From: Bin5 sp965204705
Lineage (GTDB): Bacteria > Chloroflexota > Anaerolineae > Caldilineales > Caldilineaceae
Direction of reading: 5' to 3'
NCBI GenBank assembly: GCA_965204705.1
Contig: OZ242006.1
Location: forward strand, 4,526,001 to 4,590,000
DNA length: 64,000 nucleotides
Translations under genes and position numbers: made by a program
Notes under the pieces: generated by a model
The model's input: only the letters and a program-made list of their open reading frames with translations
What the model was told of the DNA's origin: nothing
Database searches by the model: none
Shown: in pieces, positions 37,236 to 46,360 of the stretch
Layout: each line of letters begins with the position of its first letter
How positions within the stretch are numbered: the stretch's first letter is position 1

Positions 37236-38246
37236 CTAGACGCCCTGGCCGGCGACAAAGGCGGCGAGATCGGTCACCCGTACACTGTAGGCCCATTCGT
37301 TGTCGTACCAGGTGACGACTTTGACGAGGTCGCCGTAGCAGGCTGTAAACTCGGCGTCGATCACGCTGCTATGCGGGTTGCCCTGAAAGTCCGAACTGAC
37401 GAGGGGCTCGTGGCTGACGTCGAGGATGCCATTCATGGGCCCGGAGGCGGCTTCGGAGAAGGCGTCCAGCAGGTCCTCAGTATTGCCGGGTGTGCTGGTC
37501 TTGGCGACAAAATCGACTACGCTGACGGTGGATGTGGGAACGCGCATGGCCATACCGTCAAACTTGCCGTCGAGTTCGGGTACGACGAGGGACACGGCTT
37601 TGGCGGCGCCGGTGGTGGTTGGGATGATGTTCATGCCGGCGGCCCTGGCGCGGCGCAGGTCTTCGTGAACTAAGTCGAGGATGCGCTGGTCGGTGGTGTA
37701 GGCATGGACGGTTGTCATCAGCCCCTGCTCGATGCCGATGGTGTCGTTGACGACTTTGGCGGCGGGGGCAAGGCAGTTTGTTGTGCAGCTGGCGTTGCTG
37801 ATGACGTGGTGGCTGTCGGGGTTGTATTGATCGTTGTTGACACCCATGCAGATGGTGATGTCTTCGCCTTTGGCCGGAGCGCTGATGATCACTTTCTTGG
37901 CGCCGGCGGCAATGTGGAGAGCTGCCGTTTCGCGATCGCGGAAAACGCCGGTGCTCTCGACGACGATGTCAACGCCCAACTCGTCCCAGGGCAGCTGGCT
38001 GGGGTCACGCTCGCTGAGCACTTTCAGCCGGTCTCCATTGATCGTCAGATCACCATCGTCAATATCGACGGCGCCGTCAAAGACGCCGTAGTTGGTATCA
38101 TATTTGAACAGGTGGGCCATGGTTTCCACATCACCCAGATCGTTTATTGCGACGAGGTCGAAAGTATTTTGATGATGCTCAAACAGAGCCTTAGTTACCT
38201 GACGACCTATACGACCGAAGCCATTAATGGCGATTCTTGTGGTCAT
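37236..38246 (-). CDS. gap: Glyceraldehyde-3-phosphate dehydrogenase (type I)
   Basis: It oxidises glyceraldehyde 3-phosphate to 1,3-bisphosphoglycerate. At 336 residues it begins TTRIAINGFGRIGR and carries the catalytic Cys in SNASCTTNCLAP. PTSTVSVVDF and WYDNEWAYSVR are also present. The AINDL segment near residue 33 suggests NAD preference. It heads the reverse-strand gap-pgk-unknown-tpiA unit. The open frame continues to 38546, but that part is translated MITE-like repeat; GAGGAGA supports 38246. Confidence 0.96.
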   Translation of the reverse strand: MTTRIAINGFGRIGRQVTKALFEHHQNTFDLVAINDLGDVETMAHLFKYDTNYGVFDGAVDIDDGDLTINGDRLKVLSERDPSQLPWDELGVDIVVESTGVFRDRETAALHIAAGAKKVIISAPAKGEDITICMGVNNDQYNPDSHHVISNASCTTNCLAPAAKVVNDTIGIEQGLMTTVHAYTTDQRILDLVHEDLRRARAAGMNIIPTTTGAAKAVSLVVPELDGKFDGMAMRVPTSTVSVVDFVAKTSTPGNTEDLLDAFSEAASGPMNGILDVSHEPLVSSDFQGNPHSSVIDAEFTACYGDLVKVVTWYDNEWAYSVRVTDLAAFVAGQGV

Positions 38247-38336
38247 TTGAGAGTCTCCTCGGCAAGGGTGGACATTTGTTAATACTGGCAATTCTACCAT
38301 ATCGGGTCTGGATCGTTGACTATTCCTGTGTCTGAA

Positions 38337-38670
38337 GGGTGCAGTCCATTTTTGGGGTGAGAGTGGACAGGCACAAGGCCTGCCCCTACCGTGGTCAAGG
38401 CGGACGGTTTCGCGGCACGACGTGGGTGGGCGACAGGTGGCATAGACAGTACGCGGGCGACGCGGCGCCAACGTGGCATGGTGTAAGGGGGGCGTTGCGG
38501 GGGGAATCCCCCCGCACAAGGGAGGGCCGAAGGCCCGACCGCACAACTGCAGTGGTCAGTGATCAGTGGTCAGAGGGAACGGCACTTGCCCTGGTCGGGG
38601 ACGCGAACCGGCTTTGGGTTGGTCGTTACCAGAGGTGTGCGAGAGTTCACCCCTATTTTGGACTGCACCC
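38337..38670. mobile_element. MITE-like element, copy 3 (complete, 9-bp target duplication)
   Basis: GGGTGCAGTCCA at the left end and TGGACTGCACCC at the right end are perfect inverted repeats; the similarity extends through GGGGTGA / TCACCCC with mismatches between. The sequence GTGTCTGAA occurs immediately before (38328-38336) and immediately after (38671-38679), a perfect 9-bp target-site duplication. The interior matches copies 1 and 2 and includes a short CTGCAGTGGTCAGTG seed. No transposase ORF is present in 334 bp. It lies between gap and folC. Confidence 0.85.
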
Positions 38671-38747
38671 GTGTCTGAACTGTGATTTGCGGTGTCAGGA
38701 GTAGGGCGCTGTACGGGGCGTGAGCGTGGGTCATTTTTCGGCATTCG

Positions 38748-38775
38748 TTTGCGTGGTACGGGGACAGAGTATACA
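38748..38775 (+). promoter_or_regulatory. Possible folC promoter
   Basis: TTTGCG (38748-38753), a 16-bp spacer and TATACA (38770-38775) sit about 40 bp upstream of the folC start. The -35 is weak. Confidence 0.4.
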
Positions 38776-38816
38776 ATCATTATCAGGCTGTGCACCTGCA
38801 GAATCAAGGAGTACCC

Positions 38817-40205
38817 GTGTCGATCAGGCCGGCGCCAGAGTTCATTCCTACAAGGCGGCTTACATACGAAGAAGCAATCGGCATACTATTTCACGATGCC
38901 AGGTTTGACAGTCGCGCTCCGCGGTCGAAGGATCCTGAAAGCCGATTGGAACGGATGCGGTCGGTGCTGGCGGCGTTGGGCGATCCCCAGGAGCGCTTTC
39001 GAATCGTTCACGTGACGGGCACAAAAGGCAAGGGCAGCACCAGCGCCTACACGGAGTCGATCCTCCGTCACCTGGGCTACAACACCGGGCTGTTCACGAG
39101 TCCCCACCTGCACACTTTTCGCGAACGCATGCGCGTGGACGGGCAGCTGATCTCCCAGGAAAAGTGTGCCGAGCTGATCCAACGAGCTCTACCCTATCTG
39201 GAGGCGACCTCTGATCTGACCGTTTTTGGTCGTATCACTGTCATCGCCTTTCTTTACTTTGCCGAGGCAGGGGTCGACTGGGCGGTGGTGGAGGTGGGGA
39301 TTGGCGGCCGTCTGGACAGCACCAATATTGTGCTGCCGGAGGTATGCGGCATCACTCACATCAGCAAGGACCACATGCATATTCTCGGCGACAGCCTGGA
39401 GGAGATTGCGGCGGAGAAGGCCGGGATCATCAAGCGCAGGACGCCGGTATTCAGTGCGCCGCAGAATCAGAGAGCTGAGGACGTTCTGCGACGGGTGGCC
39501 GAGGATATGGAGGCGCCACTGTCGGAAGTAGAGCTTTACGGGCGGGCCACGCTGCCGCTGGTTGGGAAACACCAGCGGATCAATGCCGGGATCGCGTACG
39601 AGATGGTGCGGGAACTACACCGAACCGGCCTGGTGAGGTGGGATGATGAGCTTGTAGATAGCGGTCTGGTCCAGACCAGGTGGCCCTGCCGCATTGAGTG
39701 GTTGCCGCGGCCGGCTGATGGGGGCATGCCTCTGGTCGTAGACTGCGCGCACAACAGAGACAGCCTGGAGATACTGCTTTCGACACTGGCAGCGACCCAC
39801 GCGGGGCGGCCGTTTACGTTCGTTTTCGGGGTCAACAGCGACAAGGATATCGCGCCGATGCTGAAGCTGGCGGTGGCTGCGTCGCCGCGGATTGTACTGG
39901 TGCAGAGTCGTCATCCGAAGGCGTTGCCCGTACCGGAGCTGCGAGAGGTCATCGGATCGTTGCCTGTGGATAAAGGCCGAACGGTGGTTGCGGCGCCGTC
40001 AATGGACGCAGCAATCGAGACTGCGCAAGAGATCACGCCGTCGAACGGCTATGTAGTCGGCACCGGGTCCGTTTTCGTGGCCGCCGAACTGCGTGAGGCA
40101 TGGAATGGGTTGTACCCCGGCCTCTTGCCCCTGGACGACTGGATTCACGAAGCCAATACTGATCCGCCTTTGGCTCCACTGCCCCCTGCTTACGGCACCA
40201 TTTAA
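38817..40205 (+). CDS. folC: Folylpolyglutamate synthase / dihydrofolate synthase family
   Basis: A Mur-ligase-type enzyme that adds glutamate to folates (and, in many bacteria, to dihydropteroate). The 462 residues contain the ATP loop VTGTKGKGSTSAYTESIL, GLFTSPHLHTFRERM, GGRLDSTN and DCAHNRDS. The GTG at 38817 lies about 6 bases after AAGGAG (38806-38811); a GTG at 38790 has no binding site. The C-terminal domain is complete. Confidence 0.92.
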   Translation: MSIRPAPEFIPTRRLTYEEAIGILFHDARFDSRAPRSKDPESRLERMRSVLAALGDPQERFRIVHVTGTKGKGSTSAYTESILRHLGYNTGLFTSPHLHTFRERMRVDGQLISQEKCAELIQRALPYLEATSDLTVFGRITVIAFLYFAEAGVDWAVVEVGIGGRLDSTNIVLPEVCGITHISKDHMHILGDSLEEIAAEKAGIIKRRTPVFSAPQNQRAEDVLRRVAEDMEAPLSEVELYGRATLPLVGKHQRINAGIAYEMVRELHRTGLVRWDDELVDSGLVQTRWPCRIEWLPRPADGGMPLVVDCAHNRDSLEILLSTLAATHAGRPFTFVFGVNSDKDIAPMLKLAVAASPRIVLVQSRHPKALPVPELREVIGSLPVDKGRTVVAAPSMDAAIETAQEITPSNGYVVGTGSVFVAAELREAWNGLYPGLLPLDDWIHEANTDPPLAPLPPAYGTI

Positions 40206-40208
40206 CCG

Positions 40209-41546
40209 ATGAACCAAAAGAACTCACTGTCCTCCGGCAAGCTGTTTCGGGGAGGAGGGGGTGTTTCTGGCCTCTGCTCTCAGTCTCTTCGCGGCTCCGA
40301 AAGGAAGAAGGGCGGCCCGATCCGCCGCTGGAAGCTAGAGGCGCGGGCAGGTGCGATGTGCATGCTCTGCATGCTGATCCTTTTGAGTGCATGCGAGCCT
40401 CCGGAGCCGAGCCCAGAGCTGAACATCGACCTGGGGATGATTTTGCCGGAGGAGTGGAAGGCCGTCTCCACCTGGGAGTCGATCAACATAGACGCTGACA
40501 CCGAGGATGAGTATCTTCTCTTCTACCGTTACGATGCCAGCACAACTGCAGATGGCGAAGAAATCACCGGTCCGATTGGCGCGGTGATATACGACTCGCA
40601 GACGCCGATTGGAATGCCGGAGGAGTCGGAGGACAGCTCAAGGCCGCCGGCGCCCAGGCTTCAGCCGTATGCGCTGCTACCCAACTACTGGCAAGGTTCT
40701 GGTTTTGGCTTTGTTGCGCCGCCGCGTCAGGCGGGTCGTCCCGAGTGGATCGTAGTCAGACGCGAAGATCCGAGAGAGACCGAAAACCGCTACTTCGAGG
40801 TACTGGCGGAGCAGATGCCGGCATCAGTCAGTGGACAGGCGGTGGGCGAGGCGCCGGGGGAACTGCCCAGTCACGATGAGTTGATCGTGTATGGCGGCAA
40901 CAGCCCAATAGGCGGCCCGACCTATATCAGCATTTTCTGGTGGAGCACTCTCAGCGAGGGTTATGGCAGCACACAGATCTCAGCGCCGGGCGGTCTGTAC
41001 GTTGAGGAGTGGGACGGCGCGGCGAACGGCTCCCCGATGCGGACTGTACGCGCCCGCTATCCTCAAAATGACCGCAGCCTGCTCTGTAAAGAGTCCCGTT
41101 TTGAGCGCCGTCTGGATCCGAACTTTACGAGCGCAGGTGCATATCGTGCGGCCATCTACTATGAGGAGGGCCCGCGCAAGCTGATTTTCTGTTACGGCAT
41201 TCCCCAATCTCCTTTTTACCCTGAAGCGGTTGTGTTAGCCTATCTGCTGCAGCCCGACCAAAATTCGCAACTCCTGATCGAGGGGGCACGTCAGACTGTC
41301 CCGAGGGCGTTGGAGGGGTTCGATTGGGTGGACGCGTTCCAGTATTATCCAACGATTCCTACATTTGCCGGACAGGCAGCAACATCTCAAAGGATCACGA
41401 CGGAGGTTTTGGCATCGCTCATTTATCAGGCCGACAGCGGCCTGGAGAGCAAACTCTTTGCGTTTACGCTGGAACACGTACCTTCGGACTTGAGCAACAG
41501 GACGACGGACCAGTGGCTGATCGTTGGTGTTGAGCAAAGAGAGTGA
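40209..41546 (+). CDS. Probable lipoprotein of unknown function
   Basis: The 445-residue product has a hydrophobic segment ending in LILLSAC (about residues 52-62), a lipobox, after a long basic region. The true start may be the ATG at 40356, which would give a normal short signal peptide. The mature part is acidic, with WWSTLSEGYG, YYEEGPRKLIFCYGIPQSPF and repeated aromatic segments, but no known domain was recognised. It starts 3 bp after folC, so it is probably cotranscribed. It would be anchored outside the cytoplasmic membrane. Confidence 0.75.
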   Translation: MNQKNSLSSGKLFRGGGGVSGLCSQSLRGSERKKGGPIRRWKLEARAGAMCMLCMLILLSACEPPEPSPELNIDLGMILPEEWKAVSTWESINIDADTEDEYLLFYRYDASTTADGEEITGPIGAVIYDSQTPIGMPEESEDSSRPPAPRLQPYALLPNYWQGSGFGFVAPPRQAGRPEWIVVRREDPRETENRYFEVLAEQMPASVSGQAVGEAPGELPSHDELIVYGGNSPIGGPTYISIFWWSTLSEGYGSTQISAPGGLYVEEWDGAANGSPMRTVRARYPQNDRSLLCKESRFERRLDPNFTSAGAYRAAIYYEEGPRKLIFCYGIPQSPFYPEAVVLAYLLQPDQNSQLLIEGARQTVPRALEGFDWVDAFQYYPTIPTFAGQAATSQRITTEVLASLIYQADSGLESKLFAFTLEHVPSDLSNRTTDQWLIVGVEQRE

Positions 41547-41957
41547 TGCGGGGCTGCCCTCATTTGACAGGCTTCTGCGCAGCTGCGCCAGACAGGCCAC
41601 CGCACGCTGTGGTCCGTAGCCGGCGCAATGACAACACCCTCATTTCAATCTCATAGTTTGATTTCTTACGGCTCGCGAGAGTGCGTAGTGTGTTCAGCGC
41701 AGCGCGCGGCCGTTCGGTTCCCGCGCCTTGAGCGGAAAGCCTGATAGCGCGCCGGAATTGGAGCGGGGGCGAGGAGGGAGGTAGTCGGCGCGATAGGTTT
41801 TGACAGGGTGGAAGACTGGACGGGTAGCTAATGGTACTTTGATTGGGTCATGATAGTTAGTGCGAGGGCGTTCCTGCGACTGCTGGAAAACGAGCGATTA
41901 GCAGAGAACGCTATAGACTGGGAGCAGATCTTTGAAGGCATTGCCGGGAATGCGACT
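41547..41957 (+). other. 411-bp spacer before the thiolase gene
   Basis: No conserved gene is seen. The thiolase frame is open back to 41850, but those 36 residues (MIVSARAFLRLLENERL...) are not typical of thiolases. A TTGACA at 41800-41805 could be a -35 element, but no good -10 follows at 16-18 bp. Confidence 0.4.
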
Positions 41958-43121
41958 ATGCGCAATGTATCGATAGTTGGAATCGGACAGATACCTGTTG
42001 GAGAGCATTGGGAGCTGTCCGTCCGTCATATCGCCTATCATGCGATTGCAGCAGCGTTGGAGGAGGCTGGCACGGAACAGGTGGACGCTTTGTTCGTCGG
42101 CAACATGCTTAGCGGGAGCCTATTGAGCCAGGAACACCTGGCGACCTTGGTGGCAGACTTCTGTGGGCTACGAAACGTAGAGGCGGCGAAGATAGAATCG
42201 GCTTGCGCGAGCGGCGCGTCGGCGCTACGCATCGGGCACATGGCGGTGGCCAGCGGCATGCACGACGTCGTCGTCGTTTGCGGCGTGGAGAAGATGACGG
42301 ACACGTCAGGAGAGAGCACGACGGCCGGTCTGGCCACGGCGGCAGACGCCGAATATGAAGCGGCGCACGGGGTCTCCTTTGTGGGGCTGAACGCGCTGAT
42401 CATGCAGCGGTATATGTACGAGTTCGACGTGCCGATGGATGCCTTTGCAGGCTTCAGCATCAATGCGCATCGAAATGGCGCAAAGAACGCCAACGCCATG
42501 TTCCAGAAACCGATTTCTCTGGATGCATATCTGAATGCGCCGATGATCGCGACACCGATCAGTATCATGGACAGCAGCCCGGTCTGCGACGGCGCGGCGG
42601 CGGCTGTTCTGGTCGCGTCGGAGCAGGCTGGGGCATACGTGACCGGCCATCATCCCGGCGCGGTGCAGATTCTGGCAAGCGCCAGCGCCAACGATACGAT
42701 CGCTCTGCATGATCGCAGAGACCCGCTTTTTCTCGAAGCCGCCTATGTCAGCAGCCAGAAGGCGTATATGCAGGGCGGGGTGACGCCGGCGGATGTGAGC
42801 TTTTTTGAACTTCACGATGCATTCACGATCATGAGCGCGCTCAGCCTGGAGGCAACGGGATATTCAAGGCGGGGGGAGGGTTGGCATTTGGCCGCTGACG
42901 ATGCGATTGGCCCCGATGGGAGGATACCCGTCAGCACGTTGGGCGGGTTGAAGAGTCGGGGTCATCCGGTTGGGGCGACGGGAATGTACCAGGTTGTGGA
43001 GGCGGTGCAGCAGTTGCGGGGCGAGGCCGGGGAGGGCCAGATCGGGAATGCAACGGTTGGGATGACACAGAACATTGGCGGCAGCGGCGCGACAATCGTG
43101 ACCCATATTCTGGGCGGGTGA
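41958..43121 (+). CDS. Thiolase-family protein (acetoacetyl-CoA thiolase/SCP2-like)
   Basis: From MRNVSIVGIGQIPVG the product has 387 residues. The nucleophilic Cys is in ESACASGASALR (C83), and the His motif is GHPVGATG. The C-terminal region reads TQNIGGSGAT, without the second catalytic Cys (CxGGG) of classical thiolases. This matches SCP2-like and archaeal-type thiolases that act with a Zn-ribbon/OB protein. The next gene (43275) is exactly that partner. It condenses or cleaves acyl-CoA; the substrate is unknown. Confidence 0.88.
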   Translation: MRNVSIVGIGQIPVGEHWELSVRHIAYHAIAAALEEAGTEQVDALFVGNMLSGSLLSQEHLATLVADFCGLRNVEAAKIESACASGASALRIGHMAVASGMHDVVVVCGVEKMTDTSGESTTAGLATAADAEYEAAHGVSFVGLNALIMQRYMYEFDVPMDAFAGFSINAHRNGAKNANAMFQKPISLDAYLNAPMIATPISIMDSSPVCDGAAAAVLVASEQAGAYVTGHHPGAVQILASASANDTIALHDRRDPLFLEAAYVSSQKAYMQGGVTPADVSFFELHDAFTIMSALSLEATGYSRRGEGWHLAADDAIGPDGRIPVSTLGGLKSRGHPVGATGMYQVVEAVQQLRGEAGEGQIGNATVGMTQNIGGSGATIVTHILGG

Positions 43122-43274
43122 ACTGGCGGGCTGCGACGGGAGATGGAGGGGAAACGGCTGTCAGAAGCTATCAGCACAGTTTCTCGGATTTCTTCGGGTA
43201 GGATTTGATAGGTTGATGGCCATAGGATCGTAGTTCAGAAGCGACATTGATCGGATTCAGACAGCGAGGAAGCT

Positions 43275-43679
43275 ATGAGCATTGCCAGCCTTTGGCGCAC
43301 GAGACAGCAGCGATACAGTCTTCAGGGTGAGATATGTCCTGATTGTCATAAGGCGATTTTTCCCCCGCGCGATGTCTGTCCCCATTGCAGTGAGGCAGCG
43401 GGCCCGCTTCACACGATGAGCGGGCGGGGCGAGGTTTACAGCTATACGAAGATGTTCAATGTGCCGGATGGATTTATGGCGCAGCGTCCGTACACGATAG
43501 CGCTGGTCAAATTGGAGGAGGGCCCGATGGTGACCGCGCAGTTGACCGATATCACTGATGAGGATGTTGAGATTGGCATGCCGGTGGAGATGGTGACGCG
43601 CAAGCTGCGGGAGGAGGGCGACAGCGGCGAAATCGTATACGGTTACAAATTCCGGCCAGTTTTTGCCGCGGCCGATTGA
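43275..43679 (+). CDS. Zn-ribbon/OB-fold (DUF35-type) partner of the thiolase
   Basis: The 134-residue protein has an N-terminal rubredoxin-like zinc ribbon (CPDCHKAIFPPRDVCPHC) followed by an OB-fold (GEVYSYTKMFNVPDGF...PYTIALVKLEEG). In archaea this protein bridges acetoacetyl-CoA thiolase and HMG-CoA synthase. No HMG-CoA synthase gene is adjacent here. AGGAAG precedes the ATG. Confidence 0.88.
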   Translation: MSIASLWRTRQQRYSLQGEICPDCHKAIFPPRDVCPHCSEAAGPLHTMSGRGEVYSYTKMFNVPDGFMAQRPYTIALVKLEEGPMVTAQLTDITDEDVEIGMPVEMVTRKLREEGDSGEIVYGYKFRPVFAAAD

Positions 43680-43829
43680 GGCGCGTCAGGACGAGGGCGG
43701 TCTGGCGGCGCCACGTTCGAATCCTTTCATCTCTGGCGAAGCTGCGGATTTTGCAATCTTGCCGCGTCGGGGTCAATGGTGGACAATAGGGGCCTCGTAT
43801 GGGATAATTGTTCCCAGGAGGCATATTAA

Positions 43830-45077
43830 ATGGCGAAAGATAGGGAATATCCCAGCTATTTGACCTGTGTTGCCGAGGTTCTGAGCAACTCCCCAACCCC
43901 CCTCAGCATCGAAACCCTGGTTTCCCGAATAGCGAAAAAGCGACCGGTTGGGAGCGGTGCGCGCAGCGCCGTCTATCAGGCGATTGGCAAGCTGTATCAG
44001 GCGATCCCTGTAGGGTCCGGACGTTTCGGGTGGCTCACCTGTTTGCTGCGGGGTCAGTTTTTCCGACATCCCCTTACGCGTGGAGAAATTCGGAAGGGAA
44101 CGTTGCTGTTGGACGAGTTGGAACACGCGGTTTTCTTCCCTCAATTCTTTCAGACGCACCGGCCTGACATGCGGCTGATTTCAATTGAACTGATGGGGGG
44201 ACCGACTCTGCAGGTGCACGCGGAGATTGAACGGGGCACATGGGCATTGCGTCTAGGTCAGCCATTCACAGAGTGGGTTGATCAGGCTGGGGGAACCACC
44301 GAAGACGATCTGTTGATTCAAGTGAGTGATGCGGTAAGCGGTGAATACAGGATTCGTTTGCATCCGAAAGAGTCGCGGCAGGAAGGCTTGATTCGGGAGC
44401 GCAACGCCGTTCTATCCCGGGCTGCCGAGCAGATCGTTGGCAGGGACAGAAGAGCCCGTGCGGCGATGCCGGTGTGGGAGTTGGCCGGCGCCCTGATCGG
44501 GCAGAGCGTGTACAGCGAAGAGATTCCGCCGGACGATATGCACTTCGTGTTGCACGAGTACAGCAATTTGCGCCTGATCGAAGACGCCGGATATACGACT
44601 AACGGCCAAGATAGCAGCAGCGGCGACGCGGCGCCCAACGGCGTCGAGACGCCCTCCAAGGCAGAGAAGCCGCCCAAGAACCGCTATGGGTTTTTGTTTG
44701 AGAACGGGGACGGTACGGGATTTGATCAGTTCTTCGAAGGAAGTGGACATCCTGAATTGCCCTCGTGGGAATGGGGGCGAGGTGAACTCTGGGCGTCGGA
44801 GTCTGAAGGGGATTCGTGTGAGGCTTATCAGGCATATTTGAGCGAACTCAAGGAAAATGCTCCAGACATGACGCCTCTCAACCATACGGAGTTTCACCTT
44901 TTGGAGGCGGAACTGGAGATGCTCGTCAGCTTGGAGCACGAGTTTGGGTTCCTGATGCCGGAGCAGGAAAGGCGCAAGAACGAGTTGGCGGACCGGCTAT
45001 TTATCGATCCTGATTATCTGTTGGGCGGAGACTGGGACCAAGACGACCACGGTGATGTCCCGTTTTGGAATAACTAG
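43830..45077 (+). CDS. HARE-HTH-like domain protein of unknown function
   Basis: The first ~70 residues (YLTCVAEVLSNSPTPLSIET, ARSAVYQAIGKL, GSGRFGWL) resemble the winged-helix HARE-HTH domain found in chromatin proteins, RNA polymerase delta subunits and restriction enzymes. About residues 75-250 form an unrecognised alpha/beta region (ISIELMGGPTLQVHAEIE). After a low-complexity linker (SSGDAAPNGVETPSKAEKPP) comes an acidic C-terminal half without a known domain. It could be a nucleic-acid-associated regulator. AGGAGG precedes the ATG, and it is probably monocistronic, with its own terminator. Confidence 0.75.
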   Translation: MAKDREYPSYLTCVAEVLSNSPTPLSIETLVSRIAKKRPVGSGARSAVYQAIGKLYQAIPVGSGRFGWLTCLLRGQFFRHPLTRGEIRKGTLLLDELEHAVFFPQFFQTHRPDMRLISIELMGGPTLQVHAEIERGTWALRLGQPFTEWVDQAGGTTEDDLLIQVSDAVSGEYRIRLHPKESRQEGLIRERNAVLSRAAEQIVGRDRRARAAMPVWELAGALIGQSVYSEEIPPDDMHFVLHEYSNLRLIEDAGYTTNGQDSSSGDAAPNGVETPSKAEKPPKNRYGFLFENGDGTGFDQFFEGSGHPELPSWEWGRGELWASESEGDSCEAYQAYLSELKENAPDMTPLNHTEFHLLEAELEMLVSLEHEFGFLMPEQERRKNELADRLFIDPDYLLGGDWDQDDHGDVPFWNN

Positions 45078-45114
45078 GCGCAATTGGGCGCCAGCTGGAC
45101 TGTAAGATGAAAGG

Positions 45115-45147
45115 GCCGCCGATCGTTGTCGGCGGTTCTGTTATTTT
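45115..45147 (+). terminator. Terminator of the HARE-HTH gene
   Basis: GCCGCCGA (45115-45122) and TCGGCGGT (45129-45136) form an 8-bp stem followed by TCTGTTATTTT. Confidence 0.75.
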
Positions 45148-45219
45148 CGACGCTTTCTCGCGTTTTCTGCCGGCGTTGCAGAGTGTGACGGGAAGGGCGG
45201 CCTAACTGGGTAGGACTTG

Positions 45220-45528
45220 ATGCCACAGCCGGTTAACTGCAGATATTTCTATGGGGATTATCACCGCGGCAGCGAGCGGGAGACATGTCGTTTGCTTGAA
45301 GAGAGCCCGCGAAACGAACGTCGCTGGCATCGCAAGCTGTGCAATCGGTGTCCTGTGCCGGCCATTCTGCTGACGAGCAACTGCCGTACACTTCTGCTCG
45401 AAGCCGAGGTCAGGAAGCGCTTTCTCTCTGAGCGTGTTGAAGTTACTTTCTCGGTATGCAGCGAGCATCTGATTGAGTTAGAGGACCCTCAGTTCTGTCC
45501 CCTTTGCGCCCAGGAAATAGAAGAGTGA
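45220..45528 (+). CDS. Small cysteine-rich unknown protein
   Basis: The 102-residue product has Cys/His clusters CRYFYGDYHRGSERETC, HRKLCNRCPVPAIL and CSEHLIELEDPQFCPLC, which look like one or two zinc sites. The family is not recognised, though similar unnamed proteins are familiar from Chloroflexota-type genomes. It could be nucleic-acid or protein binding. The ATG at 45220 is chosen over the TTG directly before it. It converges on msrQ. Confidence 0.7.
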   Translation: MPQPVNCRYFYGDYHRGSERETCRLLEESPRNERRWHRKLCNRCPVPAILLTSNCRTLLLEAEVRKRFLSERVEVTFSVCSEHLIELEDPQFCPLCAQEIEE

Positions 45529-45620
45529 GGGGATGTTCCGGTCCTTTGCGGACTTACCGGAACACCCCCTGTTGAGAGTCGCCTTTGGAGGGGTCTATCT
45601 TGACTTTTCTAACGGCGTCA

Positions 45621-46277
45621 TCAGGCCGGAGATCGTCTCGCTCTCGGTGCGGCCGGGCCGCGCAGTTTTGAGCGCCACCTGGCGATGCGCTTGCGGACGA
45701 CGGGAATGCGCACGATCAGGAAGATGCCGAGCAGAACGCCCCAGGCGGCCGGTTCCCGGTAGTCGGCCTTCACGACCCAGACGTAGTGAAATACTGCGAG
45801 GACGCCGGCGACATAGACCCACTGGTGGAGCTTTTTCCACCATTTGCCGAGTCGGCGCATCCAGCCTTTGGACGAAGTGAGAGCAAGAGGGAGCAGAATC
45901 AGCAGGGCTGTGAACCCGACGATGACGTAGAGTTTGGTGCCTACATCCTGCCAGATATAAATCCACTGAAAGCCGTAGTCTTCACCGATGAAGATGTAGA
46001 AATGGACGGCTGCGTAGCTGAAGGCATAGAGGCCCAACCATTTGCGGGCCGGGATGATGTTTCGCCAACCGAGAATGATATTGAGAGGCGTGCAAGCGAG
46101 AGACAGGACGAGCAGGACGAGTGCGGGCTTGCCGGTGCGAAGGGTCCAGTCCTGGATTGGGTTGACACTCAGTCCGTTTGTATAGTCCTGGTACAGCAGC
46201 CACGCCAGGGGGATAAGGGCACCGATATGGGTTAGCCAAAGTATTTGCCCTTTGGTCAGCAGTTTATCGAGGTTCAT
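45621..46277 (-). CDS. msrQ: MsrQ heme-binding membrane subunit
   Basis: MsrQ passes quinone-derived electrons to MsrP to repair oxidised methionine outside the cytoplasm. The 218 residues have about six membrane helices and histidines placed like b-heme ligands (FSYAAVHFYIF, KKLHQWVYVAGVLAVFHYVW). The basic C-terminal tail RGPAAPRARRSPA is longer than usual. It lies downstream of msrP on the reverse strand. Confidence 0.92.
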   Translation of the reverse strand: MNLDKLLTKGQILWLTHIGALIPLAWLLYQDYTNGLSVNPIQDWTLRTGKPALVLLVLSLACTPLNIILGWRNIIPARKWLGLYAFSYAAVHFYIFIGEDYGFQWIYIWQDVGTKLYVIVGFTALLILLPLALTSSKGWMRRLGKWWKKLHQWVYVAGVLAVFHYVWVVKADYREPAAWGVLLGIFLIVRIPVVRKRIARWRSKLRGPAAPRARRSPA

Positions 46278-46360
46278 ACGTCACCTTCTACACTTCAAAC
46301 AGAGTTGGCCGGCGGTCGGTGCTTGTTCTGACCGCCGGCCACTACAGATTCGACGGTTTT

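Noticed and set aside
38247..38546. Upstream extension of gap (100 residues)
   Set aside because: It covers the MITE-like element and is not conserved; GAGGAGA precedes the ATG at 38246.
41850..41957. Thiolase start at 41850
   Set aside because: The extra 36 residues do not resemble thiolases; MRNVSIVGIG at 41958 is the usual N-terminus, though the upstream frame is open.
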